Of a DNA stretch of 15,735 nucleotides, positions 1-5,815 are shown piece by piece. The position numbers were made by a program, and so were the translations under genes. The stretch's first letter is position 1. Each line of letters begins with the position of its first letter. Under the pieces are notes generated by a model. It made no database searches, was not told where the DNA came from, and saw only the letters and a list, made by a program, of their open reading frames with translations. Source of the DNA: Gemmatimonadaceae bacterium (lineage in GTDB: Bacteria > Gemmatimonadota > Gemmatimonadetes > Gemmatimonadales > Gemmatimonadaceae); contig JACMLI010000070.1 in the NCBI GenBank assembly GCA_014379705.1, forward strand, positions 1-15,735. The letters run 5' to 3'.

Positions 1-536
1 TACCAGCGCGCGAGCCGCGCCGCGATCGAGGGTTGGCTGGTGTGCCGTTCGAGAGAGGTGAAGATCGCGCGCGCCTCGTCGTACGCGCCCATCTCGAGGT
101 GGATCTCCCCGAGCAGCGCCCGTGCGGTCAGCGACGATGTGTCGGACGCGACGTAGCGGCGGGCGGCGTCGAGTGCGCCGGTGAAGTCGTGGCTGGCGAG
201 TCGAGCCGACGCGAGGAGCGACCAGGTCGCCGTATTGTGGGCCTCGCGCTGGTCGAGTGATTGCGCGGCCAGCGATTCGGCACGCTGCACGTCGGCGTAG
301 TCCCCGCGCTCGCGGGCCCGGGAAAGGTAGAGGATGCCGAGGCGAGCGCGGTCAGTGGCGCTCTCCGGGTCCTCCCGCAGTCGCTGCTCGTAGAACACGA
401 TATCCTTGTCGCGGATCGCGGGGTCCAGGCTCGCGTTCACCGCGAACTCGGCCTCGCTCGTTGTCCGCGAGGCGCGGGGGGAGCATCCCGCGAGGGCGGC
501 GAGGCCCAGCACGACGCAGTGGCGAAGGGAGATCAT
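1..536 (-). CDS. TPR-type lipoprotein, C-terminus cut by window edge
   Basis: This is an open frame on the minus strand that starts at ATG 536 and runs off the left edge, giving 178 residues without a stop. The N-terminus is a lipoprotein signal peptide: a short basic region (S-L-R-H), a hydrophobic stretch and the lipobox L-A-G-C with Cys18. A GGAG Shine-Dalgarno lies 6 nt upstream of the ATG, which supports this start. The mature part is helical with TPR-like spacing: E-Q-R-L-R-E-D-P followed by R-L-G-I-L-Y-L, then A-R-L-A-S-H-D-F-T-G-A-L-D-A-A-R, then L-L-G-E-I-H-L-E-M-G-A-Y-D-E-A-R. It is probably anchored in the outer or inner membrane facing the periplasm and used for protein interaction. 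No specific partner can be named. It lies downstream of the symporter on the same strand, 108 nt away. Confidence 0.8.
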   Translation of the reverse strand, partial: MISLRHCVVLGLAALAGCSPRASRTTSEAEFAVNASLDPAIRDKDIVFYEQRLREDPESATDRARLGILYLSRARERGDYADVQRAESLAAQSLDQREAHNTATWSLLASARLASHDFTGALDAARRYVASDTSSLTARALLGEIHLEMGAYDEARAIFTSLERHTSQPSIAARLARW

Positions 537-644
537 GGCGGGCTCCGGCTTGGGCGAGCACGCCCGGGCGCGAGGGAGCGACCCACTCCACCGTCCGGGC
601 TCACGAGGGCTACGCCACCCGCGGCCGGCCGGATTGCAGGCGGG

Positions 645-1949
645 TCAGCCCGGGGAAGTGGGGTCAGGCTCGACCCCACCACTCCCGACCGAAGTCGACT
701 CTGACCCCACCTCCTTTTCGCCGCGGCCGAGCACCACCGCTGCGGCCATGTCCCCCGTGACGTTCGATGTCGTGCGGAACATGTCAGGGATCGTGTCGAC
801 GCCCAGCAGGACGCCCATGCCCTCCACGGGCACCCCGGCCGCGAGGAGTACCGGCACCATGGCCACGATAGAGCCCGCCGGGATGCCTGGAATCGAAAAC
901 GTCGTCACTGTGACCGTCAGCACGACGGTGGCGAGTTGGGCCGTGGCGAGCTCCACGCCGTACAGGCGCGCGATGAAGAGCACGCCGCAGGTGATGCCGA
1001 GCGTGCCTCCAAACCGGAACGTCGACGCGGCCAGCGGCAGGAAGAACGAGACGATCTGTTCGGGGAGCTTGAGGCGCGTCCGCGCGCTCTCCATCATCGC
1101 CGGAAGCGCGGCGAGGGACGACCGGGCGCTGAACGCCACTGCCTGCGCCGGAAACACGCCCCGCGCAAATTCGCCGATGTTGATGCGGCCCACGATGGAC
1201 GCGAGCGGGTAGAGCACGACGACCGTGAAGACCGTCGTCACGGCCGCTGTCACGATGATGTAGCCGGCGAGCGCGCCTGCGGCGGAGAGCCCGAGTCGCG
1301 ACGCGAGCGGTACGGCGAGCGCAAAGACCCCGATCGGTGCGAGGATCAGCACCCAGCGCACGAGGGTCAGCGCGGTGTCGGCCACGCCGCGGAAGAAGCG
1401 CTCGAGCAGCGCACGACCCTCCGCGGGGATCCTCGTAATCGCGAGGCCGAACACGACGGAGAATACGATGAGAGGCAGCATCGCACCGTCGGCCGCGGCC
1501 TTCACCGGATTCGTCGGGACAAGGTCCACCAGCCACTGTGTGAACGTCGGCACCCGCTTGACGCTCTCGCCGGCCGCCTGCGCGGCGTTCGACGCCGTCG
1601 CGCGGAGCGTGGCGATGGCATCGGGGTCGAGCGGGATCAGGTTGAACAGGGGCGGCGCCACGAGGGCCGTGAACACGCCCCCGGCGAGGAGCAGGACGAG
1701 GAAGAGCACCAGCGCGCGACCGCCAATGCGGCCGATCGTGCGCGCGTCGGGTGCCGACGTCACCCCAACGATGATGCTCCCCACCACGAGCGGGATGACC
1801 GTCATGCGGATCGCGTTGATCCACAGCGTGCCGACGGGCTCGATGATCGGCACGAGCCCCGCGAGGGTCGTGTTGCCCGTGGCCGAGATGCCCATGCCGA
1901 GGGCCAGCCCCAGGGTGAGGGCGATGAGGACTTTCGTCGTGAGGCTCAC
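645..1949 (-). CDS. Dicarboxylate/amino acid:cation symporter (DAACS family)
   Basis: This 434-residue integral inner-membrane transporter is of the glutamate/dicarboxylate:Na+ or H+ symporter fold (GltP/DctA/GltPh type). It has about eight hydrophobic helices. HP1 reads A-R-S-S-L-A-A-L-P (residues 275-283), close to the family serine-rich re-entrant loop. TM8 reads D-M-F-R-T-T-S-N-V-T-G-D (389-400), which keeps the equivalents of GltPh Asp394, Arg397, Asn401 and Asp405. The TM7 family motif N-M-D-G-T is replaced by R-F-G-G-T (312-316), so the substrate or coupling ion may differ. The start is GTG 1949; no good Shine-Dalgarno is visible and the next in-frame ATG is inside TM1. The last 24 residues (411-434) are hydrophilic, and most of them are encoded by a palindromic repeat. 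It is transcribed divergently from the rhodanese gene. The exact substrate is unknown. Confidence 0.9.
   Translation of the reverse strand: MSLTTKVLIALTLGLALGMGISATGNTTLAGLVPIIEPVGTLWINAIRMTVIPLVVGSIIVGVTSAPDARTIGRIGGRALVLFLVLLLAGGVFTALVAPPLFNLIPLDPDAIATLRATASNAAQAAGESVKRVPTFTQWLVDLVPTNPVKAAADGAMLPLIVFSVVFGLAITRIPAEGRALLERFFRGVADTALTLVRWVLILAPIGVFALAVPLASRLGLSAAGALAGYIIVTAAVTTVFTVVVLYPLASIVGRINIGEFARGVFPAQAVAFSARSSLAALPAMMESARTRLKLPEQIVSFFLPLAASTFRFGGTLGITCGVLFIARLYGVELATAQLATVVLTVTVTTFSIPGIPAGSIVAMVPVLLAAGVPVEGMGVLLGVDTIPDMFRTTSNVTGDMAAAVVLGRGEKEVGSESTSVGSGGVEPDPTSPG
658..710. repeat. REP-like palindromic repeat overlapping a gene end
   Basis: GTGGGGTC (658-665) and GACCCCAC (672-679) form a perfect 8-bp inverted repeat with a 6-nt loop. 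A second copy in opposite orientation lies at 694-710: its reverse complement matches 658-674 at 15 of 17 positions. The pair therefore makes both a small and a larger hairpin. The core GGGGTCAG(A/G)(G/C)TCGAC resembles dispersed intergenic REP-like elements known in many bacteria. Here it lies inside the last codons of the symporter, whose stop is at 645-647. Confidence 0.7.
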
Positions 1950-2024
1950 TCGGCGAAACTACCCCGGGGCACCTGCCACCGCGACCATGCGCGTGGAATG
2001 TCCGTCGATGGAGCCAGGCGGCGC

Positions 2025-2384
2025 GTGAAGAGTGGCAATGACCTGATCGAGGAAGCGAGGACCCGCGTGCGGGAGGTCACCCCCGAGGCGACGCTCGCCC
2101 GGGTGGCGGCGGAGCCGAACGTGCTCCTGCTGGACATCCGCGAGCCTAACGAATGGAACCTCGGGCACGCCCCGAAGGCCCTCTTCATGCCGCGCGGAAC
2201 GCTGGAGACGACGATCGAGTCCGTCGTCGAGCGGGACCGGCCCGTCGTTGTCTACTGCGCCAGTGGGAACCGCTCCGCCCTCGCCGCCGACACGCTGCAG
2301 CAGATGGGCTACACCGACGTGGTGTCGTTGATCGGCGGTTTCCGCGGGTGGGTCGAAGCCGGGGGAGACATCGACGACGACTAG
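2025..2384 (+). CDS. Rhodanese-like domain protein
   Basis: This is a single-domain rhodanese of 119 residues, in the size class of GlpE/PspE-type sulfurtransferases that move a sulfane sulfur from a donor to thiol acceptors through a cysteine persulfide. Features visible are the L-L-L-D-I-R-E strand with a following loop (34-40), and the active-site loop V-V-Y-C-A-S-G-N-R-S (75-84) with catalytic Cys78. The family ending I-G-G-F-R-G-W is at 103-109. No signal peptide is present, so it is probably cytoplasmic. I chose GTG 2025 because G-G-A-G-C-C-A-G-G lies just upstream and the N-terminus K-S-G-N-D-L-I-E-E-A fits the family. ATG 1998 would add nine residues. It is followed after 4 nt by the NUDIX gene, so the two are probably co-transcribed. 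The physiological sulfur donor cannot be told from sequence. Confidence 0.88.
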   Translation: MKSGNDLIEEARTRVREVTPEATLARVAAEPNVLLLDIREPNEWNLGHAPKALFMPRGTLETTIESVVERDRPVVVYCASGNRSALAADTLQQMGYTDVVSLIGGFRGWVEAGGDIDDD

Positions 2385-2388
2385 TCCC

Positions 2389-2967
2389 ATGCATCCCCTC
2401 ATGGCGCGGATCGACGCCTCCCTCCAGGCGTCTCCCGGTCGGCCGGCGGGCCTCGAAGGGGACCCCGCGCGAGCCGCAGTGGCGCTCGCCTTCCGCGGGG
2501 ACCGGGAAGAGCCCGAGCTGCTCCTCATTCGCCGCGCCGTGCGCGAGGGAGATCCGTGGAGCGGGCAGGTCGCGCTTCCGGGCGGCCGCTGGTCTCCCAC
2601 CGACGCCGACCTCGAGGCGACCGCGCTCCGCGAGACCCTGGAGGAGACAGGACTCGACGTGCGTGCGACCGGGACGGTCCTCGGCGTGCTCGATGAACTG
2701 CGCCCGATCACGGCGACGCTCCCGTCGATCATCGTAACGCCGTACGTCGCGCTCGTGACGCCTCCAGCCGAGCTCACGCTGAGTGACGAGGTTGCGTCCG
2801 CCTTCTGGGTGCCATGGTCGGTGCTCACCGATCCGGCGCACGACGTGCAGAGCGAGGTCCGCGCGCGCGGCGCGACCTTTCGCACCCAGAGCCTGGTCAT
2901 CGGTGAGCACATCGTGTGGGGGATGACGGAGCGCATTCTCCGACAGCTGTTCCTCCGCGTCCGGTAG
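2389..2967 (+). CDS. NUDIX hydrolase, CoA pyrophosphatase-like (NudL type)
   Basis: This 192-residue NUDIX protein has the CoA-pyrophosphatase arrangement. The upstream NuCoA-like segment L-L-L-I-R-R-A ... W-S-G-Q-V-A-L-P-G-G spans residues 44-66. It is followed by a Nudix box with the slightly longer spacing seen in NudL/YeaB: G-G-R-W ... A-L-R-E-T-L-E-E-T-G-L (65-89), with metal-binding glutamates E82, E85 and E86. Known members cleave CoA and its derivatives to 3',5'-ADP and phosphopantetheine, or other nucleoside diphosphates, in the cytoplasm with Mg or Mn. The NuCoA motif supports the CoA assignment but does not prove it. The start is ATG 2389; ATG 2401 is possible, and neither has a strong Shine-Dalgarno, which suggests coupling to the rhodanese gene ending at 2384. 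Confidence 0.9.
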   Translation: MHPLMARIDASLQASPGRPAGLEGDPARAAVALAFRGDREEPELLLIRRAVREGDPWSGQVALPGGRWSPTDADLEATALRETLEETGLDVRATGTVLGVLDELRPITATLPSIIVTPYVALVTPPAELTLSDEVASAFWVPWSVLTDPAHDVQSEVRARGATFRTQSLVIGEHIVWGMTERILRQLFLRVR

Positions 2968-3088
2968 TGAGGGACAGGTTGGCGGGGTAGAATTGGCGGT
3001 CGGTGTGAACGACTCTGGGTCCCGGCTCTCGGCTCGCTGCGCGCGCCGGACCGGGATGACACAGAGCGTCCTCTCTCCTGTCCTGACC

Positions 3089-4591
3089 ATGCAACGACTC
3101 TTCGCCGGGGCGATTGTCTTCGCCCTCGCTGCCCAACTCAACGCACAGGCCCGTCCCGACCTGCGAGCCTTTGATGCCTACGTCGCCCAGGGGGTCAAGA
3201 CGTGGGAGGTGCCGGGGCTCGCCATCGCGATCGTGAAGGACGATTCGGTGGTGTTCGCCAGGGGCTACGGAGTCCGCAAGCTCGGGAGCCAGGATCCCGT
3301 CGACGCGCACACGTTGTTCGCCATCGGCTCCACGACGAAGGCGATGACGGCGCTTTCTATGCTGATGCTCGCCGAGGACGGGAAGGTACGCCTGAGCGAC
3401 CCCGTGGTGCGCCACCTGCCGACGCTGCAGCTGTACGACCCGGTGATGACGCGGGAGATGACCCTCCGCGACATCCTCACGCACCACACCGGACTCGGTG
3501 GGGCAGATCTCCTGTGGAGCGGCGGCGACTACGCCGTCGACGAAGTGATCCGTCGTATGCGCTTCCTCAAGCCCGTGGGTTCGTTCCGGTCGGTCTACAA
3601 CTACCAGAACGTGCAGTACGCGATGGCCGGTGAGGTGATCCGGGCGGCGAGCGGGACGCCCTGGGCCGACTTCATCACGCGACGCATCTTCGAGCCGTTA
3701 GGCATGCGGGAGACGGTGCCCCTGCTCAGCGGCACGCGCGGTCGCCCCAACGTCGCGGTCCCGCACATGCGCCTCAACGACACGATCCAGGCGATCGAGA
3801 ACCGCGCGGTGGACCCGGTGGCGGCGGCGGGGTCCGTGTGGTCCAGCGTCACTGACATGGCCACGTGGATGCGTTTCGTGCTCGACTCGGGGCGCGTCGG
3901 GGGCAAGCGCCTCGTCTCGCCGGCGTCGTTCACCGATTGGCTGTCGCCGCAGGTGGTGGTGCCCCTGCGGTCCTTCTACCCCACGGCGCGCCTCACGCGG
4001 GCGCACCAGGTGAACTACGGTCTCGGGTGGTTCCTGCAGCACTACAACGGCCTGTCGATGGCGATGCACACCGGGAGCATCGACGGGATGATCGCGATCA
4101 TCGGGCTCGTGCCCGACCAGCGCCTTGGTGTGTACGTGCTGGCGAACCTCGACCATGCGGAGTTGCGGCACGCCTTGATGTACCGCGCCGTCGACCTGTT
4201 CACCGGGGGCGCCACGCGCGATTGGTCCACCGAGTTCAAGGCGTTGTACGAGGGACTCGCCGCGCAGGGGAGGGCGGCCGAGGCACGGGAGAAGCAGGCG
4301 CGGGTGGCCGGGACGCGTCCGTCGCTCGACCTCGCTCGTTATGCGGGCACCTATGTGGACTCGATGTACGGGACGGTGCAGGTCACGCGGGCCGGCGGGA
4401 AGCTCAGGGCGCACTTCGGGAAGGGATTCACGGGGCCGCTCGAGCACTGGCACTATGACACCTTCGTCGCCACCTGGGACGATCGTCGCGTGGGCACGAG
4501 CCCCCTGACTTTCGTCCTCGGTCCCGACGGGGCGGTGTCACGCGTGGAAGTCTCGGTGGGTGAGACCGTGACCTTCGTGCGTCAGCGTTAG
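3089..4591 (+). CDS. Secreted serine hydrolase, class C beta-lactamase fold
   Basis: This 500-residue exported enzyme has the serine beta-lactamase/DD-peptidase/esterase fold. An N-terminal signal peptide (about residues 1-21, ending N-A-Q-A) fixes the start at ATG 3089 rather than the upstream TTG 2993 or ATG 3056 in the same frame. Catalytic motifs are all present: S81-T-T-K84 (nucleophile and general base), Y172-Q-N174 (class C Y-x-N) and H327-T-G329 (in place of K-T-G). Residues from about 380 to the end form a C-terminal beta-rich domain of the DUF3471 kind often attached to these hydrolases. It probably acts in the periplasm on peptides, esters or D-amino-acid compounds; beta-lactam resistance should not be assumed, as H-x-G and long C-terminal domains are typical of non-resistance homologues. 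The deacetylase gene follows 37 nt downstream. The stop codon lies in a CGTTAGGC word. Confidence 0.92.
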   Translation: MQRLFAGAIVFALAAQLNAQARPDLRAFDAYVAQGVKTWEVPGLAIAIVKDDSVVFARGYGVRKLGSQDPVDAHTLFAIGSTTKAMTALSMLMLAEDGKVRLSDPVVRHLPTLQLYDPVMTREMTLRDILTHHTGLGGADLLWSGGDYAVDEVIRRMRFLKPVGSFRSVYNYQNVQYAMAGEVIRAASGTPWADFITRRIFEPLGMRETVPLLSGTRGRPNVAVPHMRLNDTIQAIENRAVDPVAAAGSVWSSVTDMATWMRFVLDSGRVGGKRLVSPASFTDWLSPQVVVPLRSFYPTARLTRAHQVNYGLGWFLQHYNGLSMAMHTGSIDGMIAIIGLVPDQRLGVYVLANLDHAELRHALMYRAVDLFTGGATRDWSTEFKALYEGLAAQGRAAEAREKQARVAGTRPSLDLARYAGTYVDSMYGTVQVTRAGGKLRAHFGKGFTGPLEHWHYDTFVATWDDRRVGTSPLTFVLGPDGAVSRVEVSVGETVTFVRQR

Positions 4592-4628
4592 GCAGGCAGC
4601 GGAACGTTTCACTCAACCGGCATTGCCC

Positions 4629-5588
4629 ATGACGTTCGTCAACCTTCGTGCCCTCCTGCTCGCGTCACTCGGCGCCAGCACCCTCGCCGCGGCGCAGGCG
4701 ACCCCCGTCAAACCGGGCTGGCAATGGTCCACCGACACCGTGTTCAAGGTGGTGAACGCGGTGCGCGCCGGTCGGAGCCTCGCGCCGAAAAAGTGGCCGG
4801 GAAACGCGCGCGTCGCGGTGCTCCTCTCCTTCGACGTGGACAACGAGACCGTCTCGCTGCGGTTCGGCGAGCCGACCGTCGGGGCGCTCTCCCAGGGGCA
4901 ATACGGGTCGCGCGTCGCGCTCAGGCGCATCGTGAACCTGCTGGACCGCTACCGCATCCCGGCGTCGTTCTTCATCCCGGCGATGAGCCTCGTGATCGCC
5001 CCGGAGCAGGTGGGGATCATCAAGGCGTCGGGGCGACACGAGTTCGGCGTGCACGGGTGGATCCACGAGATGAACACGACGCTTCCCGGTCCGGTCGAGC
5101 GCGAACTCGTGAAGCGGGCGCTCGACACGCTCACGAGCATGACCGGTTCGCGGCCGGTAGGCTATCGCGCTCCGTCGTGGAATTTCTCGCCGAACACGCT
5201 GACCATCCTGCGCGAGCTGGGCTTCATGTACGAAAGCTCGCTGATGGCCGACGACAGCCCGTACGAGATCCTGCAGAACGGCGAACCGACGGGGATCGTG
5301 GAGCTACCAGTGGAATGGATCCTCGACGACGCTCCGCTCTTCAACCCCCAGGGGAACGCGTACGCCAACCCGCGCGATGTGGCGCAGGTCTGGATGGACG
5401 AGTTCGACCGCGCCTACGACGAGGGCACCATGTTCCTCCTGACCATGCACCCGCACATCAGCGGACATCGCTCCCGGATCGTGGCGCTCGAGCTTTTGAT
5501 CGAGCACATCAAGACGAAGCCGGGGGTGTGGTGGGGGACGCATCGGGAGGCGGCGGAGTATGTGAAGAGGGAGGCGGGGATGCGGTAG
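4629..5588 (+). CDS. Exported polysaccharide deacetylase-family protein (CE4, PuuE/HpPgdA-like)
   Basis: This 319-residue protein has a NodB/CE4 deacetylase domain. ATG 4629 gives a signal peptide ending near A-A-A-Q-A (residues 20-24); the in-frame TTG 4623 only adds two residues. Catalytic motifs are S-F-D-V-D-N-E (67-73, in place of T-F-D-D-G), H142-G-W-I-H146 for metal binding, R180-A-P-S-W for the acidic/aromatic groove, and M-H-P-H-I-S-G-H (273-280). The S-F-D-x-D-N-E variant is typical of the allantoinase PuuE and Helicobacter PgdA subgroup, which act on cyclic amides or N-acetyl groups of peptidoglycan. Here the protein is exported, so a periplasmic amide or N-acetyl substrate is more likely than allantoin. 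It is probably co-transcribed with the serine hydrolase. A strong hairpin covers the stop codon. Confidence 0.88.
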   Translation: MTFVNLRALLLASLGASTLAAAQATPVKPGWQWSTDTVFKVVNAVRAGRSLAPKKWPGNARVAVLLSFDVDNETVSLRFGEPTVGALSQGQYGSRVALRRIVNLLDRYRIPASFFIPAMSLVIAPEQVGIIKASGRHEFGVHGWIHEMNTTLPGPVERELVKRALDTLTSMTGSRPVGYRAPSWNFSPNTLTILRELGFMYESSLMADDSPYEILQNGEPTGIVELPVEWILDDAPLFNPQGNAYANPRDVAQVWMDEFDRAYDEGTMFLLTMHPHISGHRSRIVALELLIEHIKTKPGVWWGTHREAAEYVKREAGMR

Positions 5589-5612
5589 CGCGCTTCGCGC
5601 GCTACCGCATCC
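5578..5612 (+). terminator. Perfect 16-bp hairpin over the deacetylase stop codon
   Basis: Bases 5578-5593 and 5597-5612 are exact reverse complements with a 3-nt TTC loop. The stop codon TAG (5586-5588) lies within the 5' arm, so the last codons are part of the stem. No T-tract follows (the next bases are G-C-G-C-C-T-C-A-C), so it is not a textbook intrinsic terminator. It may still slow transcription or protect the 3' end of the mRNA. The call as terminator is inference. Confidence 0.45.
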
Positions 5613-5632
5613 GCGCCTCACTCTTCAGGCGA

Positions 5633-5660
5633 GTGGACTAGTCGACTAATGGACTAGTGG
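5633..5660. repeat. CTAG-rich repeat, left copy
   Basis: This segment has two GGACTAGT units (5635-5642 and 5651-5658) separated by CGACTAAT. GGACTAGTGG at 5651-5660 is the exact reverse complement of CCACTAGTCC at 5766-5775, so this block is an inverted partner of the right-hand repeat. CTAG is rare in the rest of the window. Confidence 0.7.
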
Positions 5661-5702
5661 TGACGGAGAGACGAAGGGACGGTTGCGGATTTTCACGATC
5701 GC

Positions 5703-5722
5703 GATTTAGTTACGCCTAAATC
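5703..5722. promoter_or_regulatory. Putative MntR/DtxR-family operator upstream of mntH
   Basis: GATTTAG-TTACGC-CTAAATC is a perfect 7-bp inverted repeat with a 6-bp spacer. Its T-T-T-A-G ... C-C-T-A-A-A core resembles DtxR/IdeR/MntR-type boxes, which are A+T-rich palindromes around TTAGG. It lies 93 bp before the mntH start, in a markedly A+T-richer patch than its surroundings. A DtxR-family regulator is the third gene of the unit it precedes. A weak promoter is possible with TTGCGG at 5683-5688 and TTTAGT at 5705-5710 (16-bp spacer), in which case a bound repressor would cover the -10 element. The box is seen directly; the regulator assignment is inference. Confidence 0.65.
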
Positions 5723-5770
5723 TCATTTTCGTAGGCTATACGAGCGGTTGACCCTCCGCCCGCTTCCACT

Positions 5771-5810
5771 AGTCCGCTAGTCCACGAGTCAGTCCGCTAG
5801 TCCACGAGTC
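5771..5810. repeat. Perfect 20-bp tandem duplication in the mntH leader
   Basis: The unit AGTCCGCTAGTCCACGAGTC occurs at 5771-5790 and again, without any change or gap, at 5791-5810. Together with CCACTAGTCC at 5766-5775 it forms a CTAG-rich block that ends only 5 bp before the mntH ATG. It takes the place where a ribosome-binding site would normally be. The inverted partner block is at 5633-5660. Confidence 0.9.
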
Positions 5811-5815
5811 CGGTA

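Noticed and set aside
537..644. Intergenic stretch between the TPR lipoprotein and the symporter
   Set aside because: Apart from a GGAG ribosome-binding site for the lipoprotein and short G+C palindromes such as GCCCGGGC, I see no promoter, RNA or coding signal that I can defend.
936..2024. Long plus-strand frame antisense to the symporter and continuous with the rhodanese gene
   Set aside because: It is highly charged, low-complexity sequence typical of an antisense frame in G+C-rich DNA; only the part from about 1998/2025 on has a recognisable domain.
2993..3088. N-terminal extension of the serine hydrolase from a TTG codon
   Set aside because: It would put over 30 polar residues in front of a clear signal peptide beginning at ATG 3089.
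5766..5810. Short repeats as a mini CRISPR array
   Set aside because: The two 20-bp units are directly adjacent with no spacer, and no cas gene is present.
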